A program made the position numbers and the translations under genes. Below are positions 36,462 to 47,500 of a stretch of DNA of 64,000 bases, piece after piece. The notes under the pieces were generated by a model. The model did not search any database. It was given only the letters and a program-made list of their open reading frames with translations, and was not told where the DNA came from. The stretch is from Bacteroidales bacterium H3 (GTDB lineage Bacteria; Bacteroidota; Bacteroidia; Bacteroidales; Muribaculaceae): NCBI GenBank assembly GCA_001701135.1, contig DAAN01000025.1, positions 14,744 to 78,743 of the forward strand, in the 5' to 3' direction. The number at the start of each line of letters is the position of its first letter. The stretch's first letter is position 1.

Positions 36462-37001
36462 TCATCTCCGCTCATCCGCAAGACGGTCGAGAAACCTCAG
36501 AGCGAGAATACGCGAAGTGGAGGTCGGTTTCTGATGAACGAGCGGCACTATCTCCTCCGGACGGTGCCATTCCGCACCATCAACCTCCGTAGATAGAGTC
36601 AGCGGGGCGTGACACCCCCCGGGAAGGCCGTCGTCATCCTTCACGCGGGCAAAAAAACCAATCATCAGCATATTCTTTTTGGCGAACCAGTTGGTGCACA
36701 CCGGCTCCAAAAGGTCAACCGTAAGGCCTGTTTCCTCCTTGATTTCGCGCACCATGCAGCTTTCAGCATCCTCCCCCGGCTTCATATATCCCGAAACAAG
36801 ATTGCAGAACTGCGTGGAAATGTAATTCTGACGAAGCAACAACACATCGTTGCGACAATTATAGACCAGACCTATCACAGCCGACGGGAACATGTCGAAC
36901 CAAGGTTTGCCGCAACGCTCGCACCAGGGCACCAGCCCCTCGTCGCCGAGCACGCGACCCGAAAGAAGCGCCCCGCAATCGGGACAATATCTGAATTTCA
37001 T
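36462..37001 (-). CDS. Nudix hydrolase with N-terminal zinc ribbon
   Basis: The 179-residue protein carries two Cys pairs at the start (YCPDCG and WCERCG), which form a zinc ribbon as in NADH pyrophosphatase (NudC). The complete Nudix box GYMKPGEDAESCMVREIKEE follows at about 91-113. It probably cleaves NADH or a similar nucleotide diphosphate. The N-terminal NudC domain is missing, so the substrate is uncertain. Confidence 0.9.
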   Translation of the reverse strand: MKFRYCPDCGALLSGRVLGDEGLVPWCERCGKPWFDMFPSAVIGLVYNCRNDVLLLRQNYISTQFCNLVSGYMKPGEDAESCMVREIKEETGLTVDLLEPVCTNWFAKKNMLMIGFFARVKDDDGLPGGCHAPLTLSTEVDGAEWHRPEEIVPLVHQKPTSTSRILALRFLDRLADERR

Positions 37002-37024
37002 TTTTCCTGAATTAACATTAAACC

Positions 37025-37075
37025 AATTAGTCTAATTAGTCCAATTGGTCCAATTAGTCCTATTGGTCTAATGGG
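37025..37075. repeat. 9-bp tandem repeats overlapping the amidase stop codon
   Basis: Five and a half units of consensus AATTAGTCC (variants AATTGGTCC, TATTGGTCT) lie between the Nudix and amidase genes and cover the stop codon at 37068-37070. Alternate units form weak inverted repeats, so the array could fold as RNA. Related text occurs in the long stem-loop at 17212-17263. Confidence 0.7.
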
Positions 37076-37970
37076 TAGTTTTGCTGTGGAGGGTGAAACA
37101 GTCGGCATCGCGGTCGGTGGGAAGCCACTTCCGTAGTGATGCCACGTTGTCATAATCAAATGTAGCAACAAGCACAGGTCCGTAATCGGTGGCGATCTCC
37201 CGGCCGAAGGCTACCGGAGGCGGACACCCCTCGGGAGCTTCGGTCAGCGGTGGAGTGATGCGTCGGCCAAGTTCGTCGCAGATCATCGCCAGCGAGCCAT
37301 ATTCGCCGTAGTCATCGCTGCCCGAGCGGTCGCACCCCACCATCACACACTGATTCTCGATTGCCCGCGCAATCAGCAGATGCCTCCATGCATAGCCACG
37401 CGCCACCGGCCAGTTGGCCGGCACGAGCATCACGTCGGTAGCCATATCCACATTGCGGTCCCACACCGGGAACCGGAGTTCATAGCATATGATCATCGAC
37501 AGATTCCAGCCACGGAAGTTCACAATGGGGGGCCTGCGATGTCCATGGGTCAGCAACCGGGCCTCCTCCGACAGACAAAACAGATGGTGCTTGTCGTAGA
37601 AATGTGTGGAACTGTCGGGAAGTACCATAAACCCGCGATTGTAATATAGCGTGCCGGCGCTGCTGTCATCCTTGCCGAGATACGAACCGCAAAGCAACAT
37701 GTCATATTCATGCGCCATCTGGCGGATTGCACGCATCGTTGCTCCTTCGCGAAACTCGGCACAGCCGAGCATCGCGTCGGTATCTTTCATAAAAGAGGTG
37801 GTGAACAGTTCAGGCACAACCACCACATCGGTTTCCTGCGGCAGCGCCTTGATCATGTATTCCACCCGCCTGAGATTCTCCGCAGGATTTCCTTTGGCGA
37901 TGTCGAGCGACAGGGCGGCCACAGTGAGCGGCTGCACTTTTGTCAGCGTGTTATCGGTACCGGCTGTCAT
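37068..37970 (-). CDS. nitrilase-family carbon-nitrogen hydrolase (omega-amidase-like)
   Basis: The 300-residue enzyme shows the Glu-Lys-Cys triad: Glu in VVVPELFTTSF, Lys in FYDKHHLF and Cys in MIICYELRFPVW. These context motifs fit the omega-amidase branch that hydrolyses 2-oxoglutaramate-type amides, but other small amides are possible. It overlaps the upstream acyltransferase gene by 4 bp. Confidence 0.9.
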   Translation of the reverse strand: MTAGTDNTLTKVQPLTVAALSLDIAKGNPAENLRRVEYMIKALPQETDVVVVPELFTTSFMKDTDAMLGCAEFREGATMRAIRQMAHEYDMLLCGSYLGKDDSSAGTLYYNRGFMVLPDSSTHFYDKHHLFCLSEEARLLTHGHRRPPIVNFRGWNLSMIICYELRFPVWDRNVDMATDVMLVPANWPVARGYAWRHLLIARAIENQCVMVGCDRSGSDDYGEYGSLAMICDELGRRITPPLTEAPEGCPPPVAFGREIATDYGPVLVATFDYDNVASLRKWLPTDRDADCFTLHSKTTH

Positions 37971-38509
37971 TCCGTAGTGAAATTTTCAGGATGCCGCCCG
38001 GTGAATGGCTTGTAATACTGCTTTATCACACGCATATCCGCCTCGGTGTCGCCTGTGGGAATAAACATATCGTTGATTATCGCCTTCTTCATGCGGAAAT
38101 CGATCACAGCCAGCATTATCGGCACATTGGCTTCACGGGCTATGCGAAGAAAGCCCGTGTGCCATGTCGCGGTGCGGCTGCGCGTGCCCTCAGGGGTAAT
38201 GGCCACCACCAGCCGCTGCTCGGCGTTGAATCGCTGCACCATCACGTCGACCAGCGACTGCTGTTTGTTGCGCCGCTTGACGGGTATGCCACCGAGAGCC
38301 TTGAACAGGCACCCTAACGGGAAGAAAAACCACGACGATTTCATCATGAATCCGGCTTTGCGCCCCACAGCGCGTATGGCCAGCTCACCGATGAGAAAAT
38401 CCCAGTTGGACGTGTGGGGCGCCACACATATTATGGCTTTGGGGAGGTCGGGCACCGACACCTCTACGCCCCACCCCATCCATTTAAGCAATCGTCGTGC
38501 TAAATTCAT
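37967..38509 (-). CDS. PlsC-like 1-acylglycerol-3-phosphate acyltransferase family protein
   Basis: The 180-residue protein has the acyltransferase HxxxxD motif (PHTSNWD) and a TPEGTRSRT motif, with a short hydrophobic stretch between (SSWFFFPLGCLFKALGG). It is shorter than classic PlsC and belongs to the small Bacteroidetes group. It likely esterifies a lysophospholipid or a related lipid at the membrane. It forms a two-gene operon with the amidase through a 4-bp overlap. Confidence 0.88.
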   Translation of the reverse strand: MNLARRLLKWMGWGVEVSVPDLPKAIICVAPHTSNWDFLIGELAIRAVGRKAGFMMKSSWFFFPLGCLFKALGGIPVKRRNKQQSLVDVMVQRFNAEQRLVVAITPEGTRSRTATWHTGFLRIAREANVPIMLAVIDFRMKKAIINDMFIPTGDTEADMRVIKQYYKPFTGRHPENFTTE

Positions 38510-38557
38510 ATGAAATTGTATGAAAATTCAATTTAGAGCCGGCCAGTGGGCAGATGC

Positions 38558-38911
38558 TTAGGCTTTTTTGACGGCATCGCGAGCCTCCTGCGGAATGGCG
38601 GCGTTCATATTCCTGACAATTTCGTTGACTTTGCCGTAAAATTTAGTACGCAGCGAAGCGTAGGCCTTCGCGAAGTAGGTGTGACGGGCCTTGTTGTATT
38701 CAGCACGGTTTTCGAAATCGTGCGGCAGCTTGTCGAAAGAGAAAGTCACATTGTCGACTGCCGAAATCTGGAGATCGGCCACATCGTTGATGACTGCGTT
38801 AAGAGCCTTTCCGTCGGCACCTTTGATCAGATATTTCGCCAGAAGACACTCGGCGGCGATGTCGCCGCACACTTTGCGGATTTCTTTCTTGAGTTCACGT
38901 TTGTTTGCCAT
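38558..38911 (-). CDS. conserved small protein, function unknown
   Basis: The 117-residue, highly charged, mostly helical protein starts MANKRELKKEIRKVCGDIA and has no signal peptide or membrane segment. I do not recognise a named domain. It lies between the acyltransferase and threonine synthase genes, on the same strand, with gaps of 48 and 33 bp. It could be part of the thrC transcript. Confidence 0.75.
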   Translation of the reverse strand: MANKRELKKEIRKVCGDIAAECLLAKYLIKGADGKALNAVINDVADLQISAVDNVTFSFDKLPHDFENRAEYNKARHTYFAKAYASLRTKFYGKVNEIVRNMNAAIPQEARDAVKKA

Positions 38912-38944
38912 GTTATATAGTATTGAGTTTAGGATTAAACAGTT

Positions 38945-40273
38945 TCATTCTTCAAGGATGACTCTGGCGAGAGCCGACGGCGACGGAGCGATCTTTGCCA
39001 CGGCTACCGGCACGGGAGCCACACCGGGCGCTTTGCGGCCATGGGGCAGATTAGGGTGACGGGGCAGCGCTACGCCGGTTCCGACCGCAGCCGCTACTGC
39101 TTCGGAAGCCATGGCAGGATGGCCCGTTGCCATCACTATGCCGGTGGTGTGGGCGTCAGTGCGCCCCTCCATGGCTTTGAACGCCGCAGCGCCCCGGGGA
39201 TCGAGCAGATAGCCGCACCGGTCATAAACCCGGCGGATCGTGTCGAGGATTTCACCGTCGGTGAGTGCCACGGCATCCACATCGCGCCGCAGGGCATCGA
39301 GGTCACCATGGTAGAGATCGGATATGCGGCTGAGGTTCCACGGATTCGCCACATCCATGGCTGTGACCATGGTGCGGGTAGCACGTGAACGGTCTGCAAT
39401 GCTGCCAGTCCTAAGATATTCAACAAATGTGTCGTTGACATTGTTGGCTGCAATGAAGCGGTCGACGGGCAGCCCCATCTTTTTCGCCATCAGCGCAGCG
39501 GAAAGCGAACCGAGATTACCGCAAGGGATGCTGAGCAGCACCTCGCGAGCATCGGGACGCAACTGCATGGCACGGGCATAGGCATGGAACACATATATCA
39601 CACTGCCGAAATGCCGGGCCACATTCACCGAATTGCCCGGCATCAGAGGCACGCGCCGGTTAAGGTCGGCGTCGAGCAAAGCGCTTTTGACAAGCCGCTG
39701 ACAGTCGCCGTAGCTGGCTGACACCTCCACGGGTTTGACATTGGGAGTGTCGGCAAACATGGCGAGCTGTTCGCGCGAAAGCGCCCCTTTTGGAAACACC
39801 ACGACCACACGCGTACCCGGCATGGCGCGATATGCATCGGCCACGGCACGACCCGAGTCGCCCGACGTGGCAAGAATCACCGTGCGGGTGCCTGCATCGG
39901 GAAGAATCAGCGGCACCAGACGCGCCATGAAGCGTGCGCCAAAATCCTTGAACGTGAGCGTAGGTCCATGAAACAGCTCCATTACATAAAGGCCGTCGGT
40001 ATCGTCGATCTGACGCACCGGCACCTCGAAATCAAGAGCATCATCGACAAGAGTCTTAATCTGCGCGGCACTCAGGGCGCTGCCGAAGATGGTGTTACAC
40101 ACCACATAGCCTATCTCGCAGAGCGACATTTCGGAGATGTTGCGGAAAAACGCACGCGGAATAGCGGGAACCGAATCAGGCATAAAGATGCCACCATCAG
40201 CGTCGAAGCCTATGGACAGGGCGTCGCGCAGACTCACATTGCTTAATTTACCACTGGTACTATGAAACAACAT
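38945..40273 (-). CDS. thrC: threonine synthase
   Basis: The 442-residue PLP enzyme matches the long-type ThrC. The N-terminal YHSTSGK-like motif reads FHSTSGKLSNVSL, the PLP lysine lies in TFKDFGARFM, and the phosphate-binding ATSGDSGRAVA loop and NSVNVAR are present. It makes threonine from O-phosphohomoserine. In many Bacteroidales thrA and the phosphoglycerate-mutase-like homoserine kinase precede it, but here it is alone behind its own promoter. Confidence 0.95.
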   Translation of the reverse strand: MLFHSTSGKLSNVSLRDALSIGFDADGGIFMPDSVPAIPRAFFRNISEMSLCEIGYVVCNTIFGSALSAAQIKTLVDDALDFEVPVRQIDDTDGLYVMELFHGPTLTFKDFGARFMARLVPLILPDAGTRTVILATSGDSGRAVADAYRAMPGTRVVVVFPKGALSREQLAMFADTPNVKPVEVSASYGDCQRLVKSALLDADLNRRVPLMPGNSVNVARHFGSVIYVFHAYARAMQLRPDAREVLLSIPCGNLGSLSAALMAKKMGLPVDRFIAANNVNDTFVEYLRTGSIADRSRATRTMVTAMDVANPWNLSRISDLYHGDLDALRRDVDAVALTDGEILDTIRRVYDRCGYLLDPRGAAAFKAMEGRTDAHTTGIVMATGHPAMASEAVAAAVGTGVALPRHPNLPHGRKAPGVAPVPVAVAKIAPSPSALARVILEE

Positions 40274-40291
40274 TCTCTTCTAATGTTTCCA

Positions 40292-40323
40292 CAAATATAA
40301 CACATACCCCACACAAAAGCAAA
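40292..40323 (-). promoter_or_regulatory. thrC promoter
   Basis: On the minus strand TTTG (40320-40323), exactly 20 bp, and TATATTTG (40292-40299) give a full match to the Bacteroidetes consensus. The start would lie about 12 bp before the ATG. Confidence 0.8.
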
Positions 40324-40401
40324 CATTTCTCCCCATATTTTTCCCTGCTCCTCACCTCTCCGTCGTTTTTAGCGACATTCCAAATATGGAACGACAATAA
40401 A

Positions 40402-40441
40402 AAACGTCCTGAATCAACTTGACAGTCAACTCAGGACGTTT
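40402..40441 (-). terminator. terminator after the cohesin-like gene
   Basis: Stem AAACGTCCTGA/TCAGGACGTTT (40402-40412 with 40431-40441) is followed on the minus strand by a U-run. It ends the LRR/cohesin transcript about 17 bp past the stop codon. Confidence 0.85.
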
Positions 40442-40457
40442 ATGAAAGTTTTGTCAA

Positions 40458-41576
40458 TTACAGTATTACTATCTTTTTGGAACTGCTGCCCACCGACAAT
40501 ACATATACTCCGGCTTGTTCCACTCTGATCTGCACCGGCCGTTCCCCGGACGCGGAGGCCTTGACCCTCCCGGTCAAATCAAACAGACGAACTGAAGCGT
40601 TTGCCGGCAGCCCTTCGACAATTATAGTCTTACCCTCAATGGTAACAGAGGCTATATCTATTGAGCTGGCTTCAATGCCTGAATTCTTAATGGCCGTCAC
40701 TTCTGTAATAGAATTCGGAAGGATGTATTCGCGGGCATTCGGCATTGTGAATATAACATTGTCCAATCGAATCTCTGATTTCTCAGCGATATTCTGATCT
40801 GCCACCACTGTGAAACTTACCAATGCGCCGTCGTTGCCCGAAAACGGGGTGTTGGACAAAGACAGACATGCGATACGGGTTCTTCCACCGCTGAAGTTCT
40901 TTGTAGAAACAGTGTGGTCGGAGGCGCGCTGACTGAGCTGGAATGAACCATCCTGAATTGTAAGACCTGCGGGCACTGTTATATCCGCCTGAAAAGCCGT
41001 GAAAGAAGTCTCATTTGACAGTTCGATGGATATTTGCGTGGCTTCACCGACCGCTATCTTGAAATCAGGGATAAATGCTTTATCGATATGTTCAGTTCCT
41101 AAAGATGTTGAGATTTCCGGGAATTCAACGTCCTTGTTGCCGGACCCGATAAACAATATATCCTTAACGGTCAGTTCACCTCCGGCAAACTCTGAGGCGG
41201 CTTTTACCTTGATATTCAACAGCGCTCCGCTGTTCCCCGAAAATGAGGCATGGGAAGTGGAGAAAGTGCCGAAACGCAGAGAACCGTCGGCCAGCGTATT
41301 GCCTACTATCTGGAATGAATTGTCTGCTCGCGACGAAAGCGTGATTGCCGGTTTCCCGTTCTCGGCTACCACTTCCAGCCCTTCGGGCAGTTTCAGATCT
41401 GCCTGAAAACCAAAATAAGGGTTCTCGTTATCAAGGCAGAAAACCAAAGTACGGGTCTCGGCAGGCTCGATATTGGCCGCCTCCATATAAAAGCGGTCGG
41501 CAGCCGATGCCGCCGACATTGCTCCGAAAAGCAATGCCAGCGTCAACAGCATGCGTTGCAATAATGATTTCTTCAT
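40458..41576 (-). CDS. secreted protein with two cohesin-like domains and C-terminal sorting-type domain
   Basis: The 372-residue protein has a signal peptide (LLTLALLFGAMSAASA). Two consecutive cohesin-like beta sandwiches follow (about 28-155 and 165-295), each with a PxGL strand and a FSGNSGALLNIKV/FSGNDGALVSFTV segment characteristic of the cohesin fold. The C-terminal domain (about 300-372) resembles Por-secretion-type tails (SVRLFDLTGRVKASASGE..., AGVYVLSVGSSSKKIVIL). It follows the 2108-residue dockerin-bearing protein by 14 bp. A partner role in a surface complex is inference. Confidence 0.8.
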   Translation of the reverse strand: MKKSLLQRMLLTLALLFGAMSAASAADRFYMEAANIEPAETRTLVFCLDNENPYFGFQADLKLPEGLEVVAENGKPAITLSSRADNSFQIVGNTLADGSLRFGTFSTSHASFSGNSGALLNIKVKAASEFAGGELTVKDILFIGSGNKDVEFPEISTSLGTEHIDKAFIPDFKIAVGEATQISIELSNETSFTAFQADITVPAGLTIQDGSFQLSQRASDHTVSTKNFSGGRTRIACLSLSNTPFSGNDGALVSFTVVADQNIAEKSEIRLDNVIFTMPNAREYILPNSITEVTAIKNSGIEASSIDIASVTIEGKTIIVEGLPANASVRLFDLTGRVKASASGERPVQIRVEQAGVYVLSVGSSSKKIVIL

Positions 41577-41590
41577 AGTCGTTTGAGCGA

Positions 41591-44500
41591 TTATTTAACC
41601 ATTATCTTTTCTGTTCTGTTGCCTGCGGTAACAACATATACACCGGGAACGACATTTCGGTTTTCCACATCGGAAGATGCTACGAAGTGTGAGAGTATCG
41701 TACCGTCCACTGCATAGATTGCAACCTCGGAACCCTCGGCATTGTAAATGTTGATGCCGTCTGCCGTTGCCTCAATACGTATGTTCGATATTCCGACACT
41801 GTCAATGCCCGACAGATCGGAATTATTACCGCCGATGGCAGTAAGGACATATTCATGAGCCTGCGCATCGGAAGCAAGGATATTATTGATCCTTATGCGG
41901 TGGGAAGCACTTCCATTCACTTTCACGACAAGTTCGAGGATTGCCTCATCGTTATCGGCAAAAATAGAATTATTGATATCAAACAATGCCACACGCATTG
42001 TTCGGTCATCTACACGCTTCATGGCAAGAGTGTGATTTCCTTCCGCACGATTGCCGATATTGACAGCGGCAAGCTTCATACCATCGGGGACTGTAACGTC
42101 AGCCTGGAGAGCGACATAATCGAGTGTATTGTCAAGAGCGACGAATACCGAAGTGGTTTCTCCGATTTTTGCAGAGTAGTCATCAATGACGAGCACATCT
42201 GTGTCGTGGCTTGTCGTACTGTTAAGAGCTTTATCTTTAGCCACCGATAAATCAGCAACAGGCTGATCAAGCACAATAGTGACTGTTCCGGAAGCATCGG
42301 CAAGAGTGATACGGCTGTCGGCATTCACATCGGCTGCACGGAAAACGAATATTTCGGGAGTTATCCCGACCGCATAATTCGCGGTATTGACGGCATCCGT
42401 AATGGTAACGCGGTCATCGTCGTTGGAGTCGCCGGATGTGGGAGGCACAACGTTCACACGGAAAGTAAATGAAACGCTCGAACCATCGTTGGCTGTTGCC
42501 GTTACATTTGCTGTTCCATCATAGACGGCAATTAGAGTTCCGTTTTCGTCAACTTTAACAGCTGAAGAATTGTCCGATTTCCATGAAACGCTTCTGTCCG
42601 TAGCATTTTCGGGATATACAGTTGTTTCGCACGTCATGGAGCGTCCTACTTTAATACTGATTTCAGACTCGCCTTCTATCCGCTCAACAAGAGTAGGCAT
42701 AACCTTTACTGAGCATGTTGCATAGATGCCCGAACCGTCGGCAGCGTAAGCGGTAATAACCACATCGCCAGGTTTCTTACCGGAAACAAGACCGGCGTTA
42801 TCGACAGTTGCAATTGACGTGTCACTCGAGCGGAAAAGCACGGTGGCATCTGTGGCATTGTCGGGCGATGCCGTGGCTGAAAGACGCAGTGTCTCGGTGT
42901 CACGGATAGTAGCCTCATTCTGACTCAGGGTTATTGCGGTTATAAACTCGCCATCTGTCATCGGACGAATCTGGAAGAATTCCCACCACGTATCTGAATC
43001 CTTATAATCCTGTACAGCATCGGCCGGAACGAACACTGTGCCGTTGTCAATCACATTCTGCGGGAACCCCGGAGAACCTACCGGAGGAATTGTATTGTAA
43101 GATTTGATATGGCCGACTTTTGTACAACCGTCAAAACAATTGACACCTAAGGATGTGACATTCGAGCCCAGTGAGATCCAGCCCACATTAGAACAGCCCT
43201 TGAACGCGCGGGCGCCAACCGAGCTAATGGATCCTTCCGGAATTGTAACTACGGATAATGATGTACAACCTTGGAAAGCCTCTACGCCAAGTCCGTAGAC
43301 TTTTGCAGGAATATCAACCGAAGCAAGTTTACTGCAATTCTCAAATGCTCTCGGACCGATGATTTCGAGACCCGAGTTAAGTTCAAGATTCACAAGGCTG
43401 GTGCATCCTGAGAAACAGCCGTCGGAAATTGCCGTTAATGTAGACGGCATTTTCACGTTGTCGAGCGATACGTTTTTGGCAAATGCTCTTTCTCCTAAGG
43501 AGGTCAACCCTTCTCCAAACGTAAGTCGAGACAAAGACTTACAATTATAGAAACTTTGCTCTCCAATTGATTCCACACCTCTTGGAATAACGACTTCCGG
43601 AAGTGCCGTGCAATTCATGAATAAATACTTGCCGATAGTTCCGACAGTTTCACCAAGAGTCAGTTCGATTAAATTCGACCTTCCTTCAAAAGGAGCACAA
43701 GTATACGAGTTTACATCGTAGGTAAGCCAGCGGCCAAGATGAAGTTTCTCAATAGGACAATCCCTAAACATACTTGTCGAGCCATTACGGCCTCGCCCTA
43801 CTGTCATCACCTCCGTGCCGTTTTCGACACGGAGATTCTTCATAGAAGTACATTTAGTGAAAACGTTGTCCTTTATTTCTGTAACAGATGCCGGAATGGA
43901 AAGGTTATCCAAAACGACACAGTTACTGAACAAATCCTTATTAAGAACCGGCAGCTGATTGGATAGCACTACCGATGCCAGTAATTCGTCATTTTGGAAA
44001 GCCCCGTCGCCAAGAGTGGTAACATTATTGGGAATTATACAGCTTTCAAGGGAACCCATATTGGCAAAAGCATACGCGCCAATGAATGTAAGGCTTTCAG
44101 GAAGAATGAAATTCTTTACGGAAGAACAGCCATTAAGCAAGTAGGGTAATAATTGCGTTACTGTTCCTGCCTGCGAGAATGTTACAGTTTGTATTGTAGA
44201 TAAGTCTTTGAATGGCGAAAAGCCGTTGTCTGCGTCGGAGGTGTATCTGAGATTACGCCCGATATAAACATTCTTTAAAGGATTGCTGTAGAACATTCCT
44301 TTGCCTTGTCCACCGATTCCGATGGTCAGCTCAGTCTCTGAATCGCCTATGGTGACATCGGTCAATGAGTTGTCACCGTAGAAAGCTCCCGTGTGTATCT
44401 CTGTCACCGAAGGCGGAATTATTATTGACTTTAACGCATAGCATCCTGAAAGTACATATTCGTTAAGGGCCGAAAGCTTCTCCGACAGATGAATCGACTC

Positions 44501-47500
44501 CATAGCGCTGCAGTACCGGAATGCACTTTGCCCCACATTTGTCACGTTGTCAGGGAGAGTCAGTGACGGTATCGAAGGATCATAGTAAAATGCGCAATCT
44601 CCTATCTTGGTTAATGTTGACGGCAGAGAGATAGTGGTCAATGCCGAATTTGACTCGAAAGCATAATCATTTATGACAGTGATTCCTTCGGGCAATGTAA
44701 GTGACGGCAACTTCTTAGCACCGGACAGGAAATAAGCCGGAATATTTGTAATATTCCCCTCTTGAGAGAATTGAAGATCAGTCAATTCTTCTTGCCGGGC
44801 GAAAGGAGCATGTTCTCGAGGATAAGTATATGAACCGACGTTATATGACAAATTTCTTCCTACATACAGTGACTTTATCGGACTATCGGAGAACATCGAG
44901 TTGGCGGTACTGAGAGACAGAGCCTTGTCACTGTTATTTATAATAATCTTCTCAATACCCGAACAACCGTCAAAAGCATGACCGCCGATGCTTCTTAGCG
45001 CAGACGGCAATGCTATTTCAGGCAGTGAGGAGCAGTTGCGGAAAGCATACTCATTAATTGAGACAAGGCTTTCCGGAAGAGTAATCGTCGTTATTCCCGT
45101 GCAGCCATCGAGAAGATAGTTATATACATTTGTCACGTTATCTCCCGTAAAGAGTACTCGGCGCAGCGTCGCCCTATCACGGAATGGCGAAAGCGTATTT
45201 GAATATGTGTAAGTCAGATTTCGCCCTATTCGCAGAGTCTTTAACGGCGAATCAGTGAACTGCGGTATCTCTACGCTATACTGGCTATTGCCAAACGTAA
45301 GCGAAGTTAGGGCGGTGCAGCCGTTAAAACTTCCTCCGCCTATTGTTCGCACAGTACCGGGTATGGTCATTGACAAGAGTTCTGAACATCCGTCGAAGCA
45401 AAAACCTCCTATAGTAGTTATTCCAGAATTGAGAGTGGCAAGTGCAAGCGTCCGACAGTTCTGAAATGCTTTTTCCCCTACGGTCACTGTTGTGCCGGGA
45501 ATCGAAATCTCTGTAAGGACTGAGCAGTTCCTGAAGGCGGAATTTCCTAATGAAGTCAGATTATCGCCCAACGATGCGTATGTGAGTTTTACGCAGTTTT
45601 CAAAAGCTGAAGTGCCGATTGATTTGGTAGTATTGGGCAATCTCACGGCGGTGAGGGCCTTGCAGTCCATGAAAGAAAAGGCGCCGATTGATTCTATTCC
45701 GTCTTTGAATTCAATTTGTGTTATGCTGTTTGCATTCTGAAAAGCTCGGTCGCCTATTGTTTTCAATCCGGACGGCAGGCTGACGTTGATTAAAGATGTG
45801 CAGTTGCGGAATGCTTCGTCCCCAATAGCAGTTTGTCCGTTAAAAGTAACGGCTGAGAGTTTGGAACAGCCATAAAAGGCTTTGCACCCGACTGTCTTAA
45901 CACTTTCGGGAAGCGTTATGGTGGTAAGATTTGTGTTGTTCTCAAAACCTTTATCCGCAACAGCCGTTACTGAGAAAGTTCCTTCCGACCAATTGACTGT
46001 TGCAGGGATTTGAATCGATTCAGGACGGTTTGTCGGATGAGCCTGTACCTCAGCTGTTGAGGCGGTTAAAGGAATGTAAGAACAGTTATCGTCATAGAAC
46101 CATTCCTTAATGTACTTGAGATCTTTCCAGTTGTTAGAAGAAGAATAAATTGATTTCCGTCCGTAAGGCACGTATGCAGTTGCATTGACTACCGTATTTG
46201 GATTGGAGCTTCCAATAAAAGTAGATGTTCCGACAGCTGGAACCGACGATGCCATGCTGATTATCCTGTCTAAGTTCTTGCATCCGTAAAACAAGTAATC
46301 AGGCAAGCTTGTCACCTTTTCTCCGATGGTGACCTTTATTAATTTAGACTGATTGTAAAACGCTGAATAGCTGTAGGACTGCGGATAACTCTCGAATGGA
46401 TAAGAAGAGCCATAAGAAGTAGAGGCCAGTTTGTATTTTATATTTCTTCCGAGATATACTTCTTCAAGCGGACAACAATAAAACATACCTCTATTATAAA
46501 TTGAGGCGCCAGTGTTGGAGTAATTATGCCATGATAAAGTTAGATTGGCTGTACCATCCTCAAAAACAATTGATTTAAGAGACGTACATCCATAAAATGG
46601 AAGATAGGTTCCCTCCAGACTACTACTGTTCCATTCAGTTTTTGTTCCTATTTCCGTCACACTTGCAGGAATTGTTATGCTTTCAAGTGACGTACAGTTA
46701 GCAAATGCAGCATCATCTATGGTTGTAACTGAAGAACCTATTTTGAGTTTCTTTAATCGTATGCAATTGTTGAAAGTTCCACTATTTATTGCTTTAACAT
46801 TATCTCCTATTATACATTCCTCAAGCATAGACGCACCACTAAAAGCGTATGCTCCAACATCGGTGGTGCCATTTCCAATGATAACTTGCTTAGTCTCGCA
46901 CGATCCAAAGGCACTTTCTCCTATGGTAGTAACCGTGGAGGGTATATTAATGACCGGGATGGCAGTTTCCCGGAATGCTCCATTTCCGATGTAATGCAAT
47001 CCCTCCGGAAAATCAATATATTTAAGAGATGTGCATTTGGCAAAGGCTTCTTTGGATATAATTCTTATTGACGATGGCATCTTGACTGTTTCCAAATTCT
47101 TATTGCCGCCAAAGGCACTTTCTCTTATTTCATACACCCCTTGAGGAATATCAATTAGAGAAATATCACATTCATTAAAGCAATGGTCCGGAATTTCCTG
47201 TAACTTATTGCCTAAGTGTACAGATTTAAGATTGCTACATTTATAAAACAGATAATCAGGCAAACTTGTCACCTTATCTCCGATTGTGACTTTTGTTAAT
47301 TTAGATTGATTGTAAAACGCAGAATAGCCGTATGACTGCGGATAACTCTCGAACGGATAAGAAGAGCCATAAGAAGTAGAGGCCAGTTTGTATTTTATAT
47401 TTCTTCCGAGATATACTTCTTCAAGCGGACAACAATAAAACATACCTCTATTATATATTGAGGCGCCAGTGTTGGAGTGATTATGCCATGATAAAGTTAG

